Assembly (NCBI RefSeq): GCF_014648435.1
Contig: NZ_BMRC01000002.1
Location: 654,801-718,800 of the forward strand
Reading direction: 5' to 3'
Length of the DNA: 64,000 nucleotides
From: Nonomuraea spiralis
GTDB lineage: Bacteria; Actinomycetota; Actinomycetes; Streptosporangiales; Streptosporangiaceae
Positions 57,066 through 64,000 of the stretch are shown here, in pieces. Both the position numbers and the translations under genes were made by a program. Each line of letters begins with the position of its first letter. Position 1 is the first letter of the stretch. The notes under the pieces were generated by a model. It had not been told where the DNA came from, searched no databases, and saw only the letters and a program-made list of their open reading frames with translations.

Positions 57066-57896
57066 ATGACCCTTTCCAACAGCGGACCGCGGCTGAGCGA
57101 CGACACGATCCTGTCCCTGGACGACGGCGACCTCCACGTGTGCCAGGACGGCCCCCGCGACGCCCCCGTCCTCCTGCTCGTCCACGGGTCGGCCTCCTCG
57201 ACCCGTTCCTGGGACCAGCTGGTCCCGCTGCTCACGGGCTCCCATCGCGTCGTACGGATCGACCTGCTCGGGCACGGCCGCTCCGCCAAACCGGACGACC
57301 GCGGCTACTCCACTCCTGAGCAGGCCCGCCGGGTCGGCGAGGCGCTGGACCGGCTCGGCGTCGGCCGCGCGGTGGTCGCCGGCCACTCCAGCGGTGGCGT
57401 GGTCGCCACCGCCCTCGCCGAACAGCGTCCCGAGCTGGTGGGCGCGCTCGTCCTCGTCAACACCGGCCCCTCCCTGGACGCCTTCCTCGCCCCGGCCTCG
57501 GGCTCGTTCGCGCCTTCGCAGTGGCCGCCGACCGACGAGCAGATCCGCGGGTTCGCGAGCACCGGCTTCAGCCGCGCCGGCTACCGGATCCCGGACGAGC
57601 TCCTGGACGAGGTGCGCTGCATGACCGTCCACACGCTCACCGCCACGATGCAGGGCACCCGCGAGTACCTGGCGGAACGGCCGCTCCCGGACCGGCTGGC
57701 GCCCCTCGGCAAGCCGCTCCTGGTGATCTTCGGTGAGGACGACCGCAGATGGCGGTCCTCGTCCGCCGCCGACTACCGGGTCGTCCCGGGCGCGGAGGTC
57801 GTCCTGCTGCCCGGCCTCGGCCACACCCCCATCCTGGAGGACCCTCAGCGCACCGCCACCGCACTCCTGCCCTTCGCCACCACCCACACCCCCTGA
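57066..57896 (+). CDS. Alpha/beta-fold hydrolase
   Basis: A 276-residue hydrolase. The oxyanion strand is LLVHGSASSTRSWDQLVPLL, the nucleophile elbow VVAGHSSGGVV (Ser), the acid FGEDDRRW (Asp) and the His GLGHTPILE. The cap region is short. The family covers esterases, haloperoxidase-like enzymes and epoxide hydrolases. ATG 57066 was chosen from the fold start. It follows the TetR gene by 74 bp but may have its own promoter. Confidence 0.87.
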   Translation: MTLSNSGPRLSDDTILSLDDGDLHVCQDGPRDAPVLLLVHGSASSTRSWDQLVPLLTGSHRVVRIDLLGHGRSAKPDDRGYSTPEQARRVGEALDRLGVGRAVVAGHSSGGVVATALAEQRPELVGALVLVNTGPSLDAFLAPASGSFAPSQWPPTDEQIRGFASTGFSRAGYRIPDELLDEVRCMTVHTLTATMQGTREYLAERPLPDRLAPLGKPLLVIFGEDDRRWRSSSAADYRVVPGAEVVLLPGLGHTPILEDPQRTATALLPFATTHTP

Positions 57897-57982
57897 ACGA
57901 GCTCGCTTCCGCAGGTTCTCGTTCCACTGGGCCTCTGGGGCCTTTGGGCGTGCCGCCTCGGCGGGCCTCTGGGCGCGTTGTC

Positions 57983-58414
57983 TCAGTGGGCCGTGCGCCA
58001 GCTCTGTTCCTCCACCAGTTCGTCGCTGCGCCAGCCGTCCGGCGTGCGCCGCATGTGGTGGTGGTACCAGCCGCCGCCGTGCAGGAACCCCTTGGCGTCG
58101 GCAGCGGCCATGTCCCTGGTGGGGGCGAGGGTGTCGGTGAAGGGGGCGCTGACCCGCGCCTGGTCGCCGGTGAGGACGATCCGCGCGGCGCCGATCAGGT
58201 GCAGGCGCCCCGGCCAGTGCGGGAGCACCTCGGCGAGCCAGGCCTTGACCTCCGCCCGCCCGCCCCTGATGCCGCCCGCCGACCGGTAGTCGATGATCGC
58301 GCCGGGGCTGAACACCTCGTCGAGCAGGTCCCATTCGCCGGAGTCGATGGCCCGCGAGTAGCGGGCCAGCAGGTCGGCGATCTCCAGGCGGTCGGCGATC
58401 TCCTGAGCGTCCAT
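57983..58414 (-). CDS. SnoaL-like (NTF2-fold) protein
   Basis: A 143-residue SnoaL_4-type protein: IADLLARYSRAIDSGEWDLL, FSPGAIIDYRSAGGIRG and DMAAADAKGFLHGGGWYHHH, then a C-terminal WRSDELVEEQSWR strand. Such folds act as polyketide cyclases, dehydratases (scytalone-like) or simple binding proteins. ATG 58414 fits the family start. It lies next to the tRNA array on the same strand. Confidence 0.8.
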   Translation of the reverse strand: MDAQEIADRLEIADLLARYSRAIDSGEWDLLDEVFSPGAIIDYRSAGGIRGGRAEVKAWLAEVLPHWPGRLHLIGAARIVLTGDQARVSAPFTDTLAPTRDMAAADAKGFLHGGGWYHHHMRRTPDGWRSDELVEEQSWRTAH

Positions 58415-58532
58415 GCCCTGATCGAACCAAACGCTTGCTACAAACACCAGCCCCGCCGCGCGAACCGCCGCAACGCGAACAACCGGGCCGCTGCGCCCGA
58501 ACGGCCAGAAACGTCAGCACCGCCGCAAACGC

Positions 58533-58562
58533 CGACAGCCAGGCCCGAGGGCCTGGCTGTCG
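58533..58562 (-). terminator. Terminator of the second tRNA array
   Basis: The perfect inverted repeat CGACAGCCAGGCCC / GGGCCTGGCTGTCG (58533-58546 / 58549-58562) lies 5 bp after the tRNA-Val CCA end on the minus strand. It differs in sequence from the terminator of the first array. Confidence 0.75.
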
Positions 58563-58566
58563 GAGC

Positions 58567-58641
58567 TGGTGGACGATACTGGGATTGAACCAGTGACCTC
58601 TTCCGTGTCAGGGAAGCGCTCTCCCGCTGAGCTAATCGTCC
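58567..58641 (-). tRNA. tRNA-Val (anticodon GAC), CCA encoded, second copy
   Basis: Identical in sequence to the tRNA-Val at 12173-12247, including the encoded CCA. Last gene in the second Gly-Cys-Val array. Confidence 0.96.
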
Positions 58642-58647
58642 TTGCAG

Positions 58648-58718
58648 AGGTGGCGACGGGATTTGAACCCGTGTGGACGGCTTTGCAGGCCGCTGCCTCG
58701 CCTCTCGGCCACGCCACC
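58648..58718 (-). tRNA. tRNA-Cys (anticodon GCA), second copy
   Basis: The acceptor stem is GGTGGCG/CGCCACC; compared with the first copy (GGTGGAG/CTCCACC) both bases of pair 6 have changed, so pairing is kept. The loops and anticodon GCA are the same. Unlike copy 1, CCA is not encoded. Confidence 0.95.
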
Positions 58719-58733
58719 GAGCCGGGAGCTCCG

Positions 58734-58805
58734 AGCGGAAGACGGGATTCGAACCCGCGACCCTCACCTTGGCAAGGTGATGCTCTACCACTGAGCCACT
58801 TCCGC
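58734..58805 (-). tRNA. tRNA-Gly (anticodon GCC), second copy
   Basis: Identical in sequence to the tRNA-Gly at 12339-12410; CCA is not encoded. First gene of the second array. Confidence 0.96.
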
Positions 58806-58835
58806 GTGCGCCCCGCTCGTGCCGGGCGACGAGAG

Positions 58836-58845
58836 AACTCTAGCG
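58836..58845 (-). promoter_or_regulatory. -10 region of the second tRNA array
   Basis: CGCTAGAGTT on the minus strand, the same 10-mer as before the first array, lies 31 bp upstream of tRNA-Gly. Confidence 0.4.
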
Positions 58846-58891
58846 AATCCTCGGCGAGTCCCCAAACCGGAACGCTTCCACGCAGGTCGCC

Positions 58892-59614
58892 CTAGGTGTG
58901 ACCGCCGTTGACCGTCACCCGCTGCCCGGTCACGAACGCGCCGCCGTCCGAGGCGAGGAAGGACACCGCGGCGGCCACGTCGGCCGGGGTGCCCATACGG
59001 CCGAGCGGCACCTCGGCCAGGTAATCGGCCTCGTCGACGCCCGCGTGCCGCTCCACCGGGATCCAGCCGGGCGCGACGACGTTCACGGTGATCCCGTACG
59101 GGCCGAGCTCGCGGGCCCACGTCTGCGCCAGGGCGTGCTGGGCGCCCTTGGCCGCGATGTAGGCCGACATGCCGGGCAGCCTGCGGTCGACGACGTCGGA
59201 GCCGATCTGGATCACCCGGCCGCGTCCCCGTTCGCGCATGCCGGGCAGTACGGCCTGAACCAGCAGCGTGGGGCTCTTGACGAAGAACAGGAGCTGGTCG
59301 AGGTGGTCCTGCCAGGTCAGCTCCTCGACCGGCACCGACGGCTGCGGCCCGGTGGCGTTGACCACCAGCACCTCGACCGGCCCGAGCCGCTCGGCGACCC
59401 GGGCGGCCAGGGCGGCGACCTGCCCCTCGTCCGTGACGTCGGCGCCGAACGCCTCCGCCGTGCCGCCCTCGGCCCGGATCTCGGCGACCACCTTCTCCGC
59501 GCCGGTCCGTTCGGAGTGGTAGTTGACGGCCACGGTCAGGCCGTCGGCGGCCAGGCGGCGTGCGATCACGGCTCCCAGGCCGCGCGAGGCACCGGTGACG
59601 AGGGCGACACTCAT
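58892..59614 (-). CDS. SDR-family oxidoreductase
   Basis: A 240-residue classical SDR: cofactor loop VTGASRGLGAVIARRLA, NAG-like VVNATGPQPS, catalytic Ser in IQIGSDVVD, Y-x-x-x-K as YIAAKGAQ, and VNVVAPGWIPVERH. The C-terminal part matches FabG-like 3-oxoacyl reductases. The start is taken at ATG 59614; the first 14 codons and start are duplicated 42 bp upstream (ATG 59656 is in frame), see the repeat entry. Confidence 0.9.
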   Translation of the reverse strand: MSVALVTGASRGLGAVIARRLAADGLTVAVNYHSERTGAEKVVAEIRAEGGTAEAFGADVTDEGQVAALAARVAERLGPVEVLVVNATGPQPSVPVEELTWQDHLDQLLFFVKSPTLLVQAVLPGMRERGRGRVIQIGSDVVDRRLPGMSAYIAAKGAQHALAQTWARELGPYGITVNVVAPGWIPVERHAGVDEADYLAEVPLGRMGTPADVAAAVSFLASDGGAFVTGQRVTVNGGHT

Positions 59615-59675
59615 GCCGCGCACTCTAACCCCTCCGGTGACGAGGGCGACGCCCATGCCGCGCGCTCGAACCCCG
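59592..59675. repeat. 42-bp tandem duplication over the SDR start
   Basis: Two units of 42 bp start at 59592 and 59634, both beginning CCGGTGACGAGGGCGAC and containing CATGCCGCGC. On the minus strand each encodes an in-frame M-x-VALVTG start, so the gene has two equivalent start codons 14 codons apart. Confidence 0.85.
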
Positions 59676-59724
59676 CCCCGAGCGGGCCGCGTGCGAGCGG
59701 GTGGCCACGAGATCGCCGTTCAGG

Positions 59725-60924
59725 TCAGCGGCCGAGTTGCAGGCCCGCCGGATGCGGCCCCTCCGTCTCCAGGCGGTACTCCCGGCCCGACACCGCCCGG
59801 TTGTCGTCGATGACCTGCTCCGACGCGGGCTTGTCCCCGCCCATGACCGCCTCCTGCATCCGCGAGAAGCGTTCGTGCGCCTCCTGCACGTACCCGGTGC
59901 CGAGGGTGGTCCAGTCGATCTGGGTGGCGAGCAGGTCGCGCAGGTACGCCTTGTTCGGCTCGAACGTCACCGGCGGCGGCAGCTCGGGAGCCAGCACCTG
60001 GTCGGGATCGCGCCCGTCGAACCGCTTGAACAGCTCCGAGGCCAGCCGCAGGTGCTCGATCTCCATGTTCAGGTGCAGCTCCCAGACGGCCTTCACCCTG
60101 GGCTCGGACTCGGTCTCCATGAACGAGTGGTACAGGTAGCACTCGTTGTACTCGTGGTTGAGCAACATCTCCCACCAGCTCTCGCCCGGGTCGACCAGCG
60201 ACTCGTAGTGGGTGACGTGCTCCTCCTCCACCATGGCGATCTCCTGGTAGAGGCGGCGCGCGATCGGCTCCATGGCCAGCGGCCCGACGTTCATGTAGAA
60301 GTTCATGGTCTGCTGCTCGGTGGCCATGACGGTCAGCGCGTGCAGCTTGGACAGCGGCTCGGTGTGGTGCCGGTCGTACGGCTCGCGCACGTTGTCGACC
60401 GGGTCCCGGTGCTGCAGGTACGTCGGCCGCCCCGGCATGACCTCGGTGAGCTGGTCGACGATCTTCTCGGCCTTGCGGTGCTCGATCATCTCGTACAGGT
60501 TGGCGTACCGGTAGAGGTGGTCGAAGTCCTCCAGCACGCCGAACTCGTACGCCTTCGTCAGGTACGGGTCGGGCTCCATCCGGGCCACCCACGCCGTCAG
60601 GTCCACGGCGACCTGCTCGTAGGCGATCGTGGTCTCCAGCACCGACGAGACGCCGGGCAGCAGCCAGTTGACCGCCTTCTGCTGCTGCGCCTCGATGTGG
60701 CGCACGCGGGCGAGCTGCCGCTTGAGCTCCATGTCGGTGCAGTGGCGGGCGAGCTGGTGACTGAACTGGATCGCCTCGGACTCGATGCCGTTCATGGTGA
60801 TGATCCGGCACCGGGTGTAGGGATCGGCGTGGTCGGGATCGATGGGCGTGACGTTGAGCTCCCGCCAGTCGCGCAGCTGCTCGTCCAGCGGGATGCCCCG
60901 CTCCTGGAGTGGGTCGAAGGCCAT
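59725..60924 (-). CDS. Ferritin-like (di-iron) fold protein, uncharacterised
   Basis: A 399-residue helical protein. Several E-x-x-H pairs typical of di-iron four-helix bundles are seen: RHIEAQQQKAVNWL, MVEEEHVTHYESLVD and NMEIEHLRLASELF. Residues before and after the bundle are Tyr/Asp-rich (LYRYANLYEMIEHRKAEK). It looks like a ferritin-like oxygenase or oxidase but is not assigned to a named family. ATG 60924 was chosen for the MAFDPLQERG start. It is divergent from a hemerythrin-like gene 112 bp away, hinting at a shared iron/oxygen theme. Confidence 0.72.
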   Translation of the reverse strand: MAFDPLQERGIPLDEQLRDWRELNVTPIDPDHADPYTRCRIITMNGIESEAIQFSHQLARHCTDMELKRQLARVRHIEAQQQKAVNWLLPGVSSVLETTIAYEQVAVDLTAWVARMEPDPYLTKAYEFGVLEDFDHLYRYANLYEMIEHRKAEKIVDQLTEVMPGRPTYLQHRDPVDNVREPYDRHHTEPLSKLHALTVMATEQQTMNFYMNVGPLAMEPIARRLYQEIAMVEEEHVTHYESLVDPGESWWEMLLNHEYNECYLYHSFMETESEPRVKAVWELHLNMEIEHLRLASELFKRFDGRDPDQVLAPELPPPVTFEPNKAYLRDLLATQIDWTTLGTGYVQEAHERFSRMQEAVMGGDKPASEQVIDDNRAVSGREYRLETEGPHPAGLQLGR

Positions 60925-61036
60925 GTCGCTGCGCCTACCCGCGGGCCGGTCGGGCAACCTCCGCGTTGCGTCGCCGAACGGCCCGCGTTCGGTAAGGAGG
61001 CGCGTGTCCGGCCGGTGCCCGGGTAGGCCGCTGGAC

Positions 61037-61582
61037 GTGGCTGAACACGATGTCATCGACGTGCTGATGGCCCAGCACGGCCAGATCAGAGACCTGTTCG
61101 ACGAGGTCGAGCAGGCCCCGCCGGAACGGCTGGAAGAGGTCTTCGGACGGCTGACGCGCCTGCTGGCGGTGCACGAGACCGCCGAGGAGGAGATCGTCCA
61201 CCCCTACGCCCGCATGAAGGTGGACGGCGGGCAGGGCGTGGTGTCCGACCGGCTGGCCGAGGAGAACCGGGCCAAGCGCCTGCTCGTCGAGATCGACGAG
61301 GCGGGCGTGGACCACCCGGACTTCTGGGACAAGCTGGCCGAGTTGCGTACCGCCGTGACGCTGCACGCCCGCAGCGAGGAGCGCTACGAGTTCGCCCAGC
61401 TCCGCGGCAGGACGTCCGTCCTGGAACGCCGGGCCATGGCGGCGGCGGTACGGGCGGCCGAGGCGGTCGCGCCCCTGCGCCCGCGTCCCGGCGTGGAGTC
61501 GGCGACCAAGAACGTCCTGCTGGGCACGCCCCTCGCGCTGATGGACCGGGCCCGCGAGATCATCAGGAAGGCTCTGAGCTGA
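61037..61582 (+). CDS. Hemerythrin HHE domain protein
   Basis: A 181-residue helical protein with hemerythrin-type iron ligands: VLMAQHGQIRDLFDEV (helix A His), AVHETAEEEIVHPYAR (His/Glu of helix B) and LHARSEERYEFAQL (helix D). These domains bind a non-heme di-iron centre and sense or carry O2/NO or protect against peroxide. GTG 61037 starts it, with a weak ribosome site. It is divergent from the ferritin-like gene. Confidence 0.87.
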   Translation: MAEHDVIDVLMAQHGQIRDLFDEVEQAPPERLEEVFGRLTRLLAVHETAEEEIVHPYARMKVDGGQGVVSDRLAEENRAKRLLVEIDEAGVDHPDFWDKLAELRTAVTLHARSEERYEFAQLRGRTSVLERRAMAAAVRAAEAVAPLRPRPGVESATKNVLLGTPLALMDRAREIIRKALS

Positions 61583-61620
61583 CACTTCGTCCCCGGGCGA
61601 AATGTCGGTGTATTAGCGTC

Positions 61621-62334
61621 GTGAGCATGGAGTACATCGCCCGAGACGCCGACATCGCGCCCGTGGCCGCGCTCATCGCGGACGCCACCAGGGCCGCCAT
61701 GCTGACGGCGCTGCTCGGCGGCCGCGCCCTGGCCGCCGGCGAGCTGGCCAGTGTCGCCGGGGTGAGCGCCGCCACCGCCAGCGCCCACCTGGCCCGGCTG
61801 CTGGACGGCGGCCTGGTCGACGTCGTCCGGCAGGGCCGCCACCGCTACTACCGGCTGGCCGGGCACGAGATCGCCGAGGTCCTGGAGACGCTGGCCAGGG
61901 TGAGCGCCCGCCCGCCGGTGCGCTCCCTGCGCCAGTCCCGGCAGGCGCGCCTGCTGGAGGAAGCCCGCACCTGCTACGACCACCTGGCCGGCCGCGCCGG
62001 CGTCGCCCTGCTCGACCGGCTCAGGGACGGCGGCTACTACGACCGCCAGGACCTCACTCCGGCCGGGGAGCGCCTGCTGACGGGCCTGGGCGTGGACGTC
62101 GAGGGCGCCCGCGGGACCAGGCGGCGTTTCGCCCCGGAATGCCTCGACTGGACCGAGCGCCGGTCGCATCTCGGCGGCGCGCTCGGCGCCGCGATCACCG
62201 ACGTCCTGTTCGAACGCGGCTGGTACCGGCGGGGGTCGGTGCCACGCGCGGTGGTCCTCACCGAGGAGGGCAGGGCAGGGCTGGCGGCGACGTTCCCGAG
62301 TAAGGAGCTAACATCGGGTACGCCGGTTACCTAA
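61621..62334 (+). CDS. ArsR-family winged-helix regulator, extended
   Basis: A 237-residue protein. Residues ~15-95 are an ArsR winged helix (ALIADATRAAMLTALLGGRA, LASVAGVSAATASAHLARLL, GRHRYYRLAG). The ~140-residue extension (LLDRLRDGGYYDRQDLTPAG, RRSHLGGALGAAITDVLFER) is typical of a larger actinobacterial subgroup and probably senses a ligand. No CxC metal motif is seen. GTG 61621 or ATG 61627 may be the start. It ends 15 bp before hutH and may control it. Confidence 0.83.
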   Translation: MSMEYIARDADIAPVAALIADATRAAMLTALLGGRALAAGELASVAGVSAATASAHLARLLDGGLVDVVRQGRHRYYRLAGHEIAEVLETLARVSARPPVRSLRQSRQARLLEEARTCYDHLAGRAGVALLDRLRDGGYYDRQDLTPAGERLLTGLGVDVEGARGTRRRFAPECLDWTERRSHLGGALGAAITDVLFERGWYRRGSVPRAVVLTEEGRAGLAATFPSKELTSGTPVT

Positions 62335-62349
62335 GCGAGAGAGACGATC

Positions 62350-63900
62350 ATGCGCGACAGCGGAGTCGTGAACGTCGGCCCTGAGCCTCTGAGCTTCGAC
62401 GACGTCATCAGGGTGGCCCGCCAGGGCGCACCCGTGCAGCTCACCGACGACGCGGTGGCCGCCATGGCGGCCGCCCGCCAGCGGGTTGACGAACTGGCCG
62501 AGAGCCCCGTTCCCGCCTACGGCGTCTCCACCGGGTTCGGCGCCCTCGCCACCCGGCACATCGACCCCGCGCTGCGCGCCCAGCTCCAGCGTTCGCTGGT
62601 GCGCTCGCACGCGGCGGGCAGCGGCCCGGAGGTGGAGACCGAGGTGGTGCGCGCGCTCATGCTGCTGCGCCTGCACACCCTGGCCACCGGGCACACCGGC
62701 ATCAGGCCGGCCACCGCCAAGACTTTGGCCGCCCTGCTCAGCGCCGGCATCACCCCGGTCGTGCACGAGTACGGCAGCCTCGGCTGCTCCGGCGACCTGG
62801 CGCCGCTGGCCCACGTCGCGCTGACGCTGATGGGCGAGGGCGTCGTACGCGACGCCGAGGGCGCGCTCCAGCCCGCCGGGGAGGCGCTCAAGCAGGCCGG
62901 CATCGAGCCCGTCGAGCTGGCCGCCAAGGAGGGCCTGGCGCTGATCAACGGCACCGACGGCATGCTCGGCATGCTCATCCTGGCCATCTCCGACCTCACC
63001 AGGCTGGTCAGGACCGCCGACATCAGCGCGGCGATGAGCGTGGAGGCGCTGCTCGGCACCGACCGCGTCTTCATGCCGGAGCTCCAGGCCCTGCGCCCGC
63101 ACCCGGGCCTGGCCCGTTCGGCCGCCAACATGACCAGAATCCTCGCCGGCTCCGGCGTCATGGCCAGCCACCGCGACCCGCAGGCGTGCACCCGCGTCCA
63201 GGACGCGTACTCGCTGCGCTGCGCCCCGCAGGTCGCCGGCGCCGCCCGTGACACCATCGCGCACGCCGCCACCGTGGCCGGGTGGGAGCTGGCCAGCGCC
63301 GTGGACAACCCGGCCGTGCTCGACGACGGCCGGGTGGAGTCCAACGGCAACTTCCACGGCGCGCCCGTCGGCTACGTGCTCGACTTCCTCGCCGTCGTGG
63401 CCGCCGACCTGGCCTCGATGTCCGAACGCCGTACCGACCGCTTCCTCGACGTGGCGCGCAACCACGGCCTGCCGGCGTTCCTCGCCGACGACCCCGGCGT
63501 GGACTCCGGCCACATGATCGCCCAGTACACGCAGGCCGCGATCGTCTCGGAGCTGAAGCGGCTGGCCGTGCCCGCGAGCGTCGACTCGATCCCCAGCTCG
63601 GCCATGCAGGAGGACCACGTGTCCATGGGCTGGTCGGCCGCGCGCAAGCTGCGCAGGTCGGTCGACGGGCTGACGCGGGTGCTGGCCGTCGAGGTGCTCA
63701 CCGCGGCCCGCGCGCTCGACCTGCGCGCCCCCCTGGAGCCCGCGCCGGCGACCGCCGCCGTGGTCAGGGCGCTGCGCGAGAACGTGCCCGCGCCGGGCCC
63801 CGACCGCTTCCTCGCGCCGGAGATCGAGTCCGCCGTGCGCCTGGTGGCCGAGGGCGGCGTCGTGGCCGCGGCGGAGTCGGTCACCGGGCCGCTCGACTAG
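62350..63900 (+). CDS. hutH: Histidine ammonia-lyase
   Basis: A 516-residue MIO-type lyase converting histidine to urocanate, the first step of histidine breakdown. The cofactor-forming motif is GSLGCSGDLAPLAH with Cys146-Ser147-Gly148 in place of the common Ala-Ser-Gly; Cys is allowed at this point in the family pattern. Other landmarks are YGVSTGFGALATRHI and QDAYSLRCAPQ. ATG 62350 follows GAGAGAGA. No other hut gene is next to it; an IS element starts directly after the stop. Confidence 0.95.
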   Translation: MRDSGVVNVGPEPLSFDDVIRVARQGAPVQLTDDAVAAMAAARQRVDELAESPVPAYGVSTGFGALATRHIDPALRAQLQRSLVRSHAAGSGPEVETEVVRALMLLRLHTLATGHTGIRPATAKTLAALLSAGITPVVHEYGSLGCSGDLAPLAHVALTLMGEGVVRDAEGALQPAGEALKQAGIEPVELAAKEGLALINGTDGMLGMLILAISDLTRLVRTADISAAMSVEALLGTDRVFMPELQALRPHPGLARSAANMTRILAGSGVMASHRDPQACTRVQDAYSLRCAPQVAGAARDTIAHAATVAGWELASAVDNPAVLDDGRVESNGNFHGAPVGYVLDFLAVVAADLASMSERRTDRFLDVARNHGLPAFLADDPGVDSGHMIAQYTQAAIVSELKRLAVPASVDSIPSSAMQEDHVSMGWSAARKLRRSVDGLTRVLAVEVLTAARALDLRAPLEPAPATAAVVRALRENVPAPGPDRFLAPEIESAVRLVAEGGVVAAAESVTGPLD

Positions 63901-64000
63901 GTGCTGTTTCTTAGATCTGCTGACTGATCGTGCCTGGACAGTCACGATGGGCCTATGGGTCGAGGTGACTTAACCAACGCAGAGTGGGAGCGGCTCGAGC
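63901..64000 (+). mobile_element. Left end of an IS5-like insertion sequence (partial)
   Basis: Directly after the hutH stop (TAG), sequence of lower GC begins (GTGCTGTTTCTTAGATCTGC) and leads into a transposase start. The right end lies beyond the window, so the terminal inverted repeat and target duplication cannot be checked. The element appears to have inserted at or just behind the hutH stop codon. Confidence 0.65.
63955..64000 (+). CDS. IS5-family transposase, N-terminal fragment
   Basis: ATG 63955 opens MGRGDLTNAEWERLE, the characteristic start of IS5-like (DUF4096/Tnp) transposases of actinobacteria. Only 15 codons are in the window. Confidence 0.65.
   Translation, partial: MGRGDLTNAEWERLE

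Noticed and set aside
55107..57896. A 929-codon frame covering the TetR gene and the region opposite the APC permease.
   Set aside because: Only the part from 57066 is protein-like (alpha/beta hydrolase); the rest is antisense to the permease or out of frame with TetR.
12411..58566. The 46 kb between the two tRNA arrays as an integrative element with att sites in tRNA genes.
   Set aside because: No integrase, excisionase, transfer or phage gene lies next to either array. The interval holds core genes (dusB, leuA, pyrF, mihF, nfi, folD) with uniform base composition. Whole-array duplication is the simpler reading.
62785..62796. HutH Cys-Ser-Gly instead of Ala-Ser-Gly as an inactivating change.
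   Set aside because: The published family pattern allows Cys at this position and the rest of the active-site regions are intact.

Overview
The window is 64 kb of very GC-rich DNA from an actinobacterium. Supporting signs are an actinobacterial integration host factor (mIHF), a mycothiol-type DinB/TIGR03083 protein, a CE1758/CE1759-type flavin pair, GTG/TTG starts, probable leaderless genes and sugar importers without their own ATPase. Gene style and paralogues suggest Streptosporangiales (Nonomuraea-like), but this is inference without a 16S or marker search. There is no prophage, CRISPR array or biosynthetic megacluster. The only mobile DNA is the left end of an IS5-like element that starts directly behind hutH at the right edge.

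Layout. 1-13.1 kb: two tandem secreted propeller proteins (first one cut by the window edge), a CGNR regulator convergent with an MFS exporter, AlkB repair dioxygenase, a YCF48-like protein, a D,D-carboxypeptidase, a sulfotransferase/glycosyltransferase pair, a LacI regulator, PAP2 phosphatase, TIGR03083 and cupin proteins, and a tRNA Gly-Cys-Val array. 13.1-27.1 kb: DusB, PhyH/AraC pair, a DUF3516 helicase, an acetyltransferase, a two-component system, mIHF, and a ROK/MFS pair. 27.3-36.8 kb: the most notable locus, one tightly overlapping operon with a LacI repressor, sugar-type ABC importer, four ADP-ribosylglycohydrolase (ARH)-family proteins and a ribokinase. 37-46 kb: GntR, leuA with a leucine leader peptide and attenuator, pyrF, several small genes, a three-gene cassette of small secreted proteins around a UPF0114 membrane protein, and an HxlR/dehydrogenase pair (the dehydrogenase frameshifted). 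46-58 kb: endonuclease V, TauE, a FolD/FchA-like folate pair, a GH46 chitosanase, flavin oxidoreductases, a second CGNR/MFS pair, an APC permease with TetR regulator, and a hydrolase. 58.5-64 kb: a second Gly-Cys-Val tRNA array, an SDR, a ferritin-like/hemerythrin divergent pair, ArsR, HutH and the IS end.

How genes work together. In the ARH operon, the importer would bring in a ribosylated compound, the ARH enzymes would cut the ribosidic bond, and ribokinase would trap ribose as ribose-5-phosphate. Two identical 12-bp operators in front of the lacI gene probably give substrate induction. In the folate pair, a FolD whose usual catalytic Lys position is Ile is translationally coupled to a cyclohydrolase/cyclodeaminase-type protein, suggesting split activities. 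The leuA leader carries four consecutive Leu codons followed by a perfect 13-bp stem.

Also notable: short tandem duplications sit at the ends of at least three genes (16 bp x4, 34 bp x3, 42 bp x2) and one lies inside the solute-binding protein (54 bp x2). Two genes appear frameshifted at C or G homopolymers.
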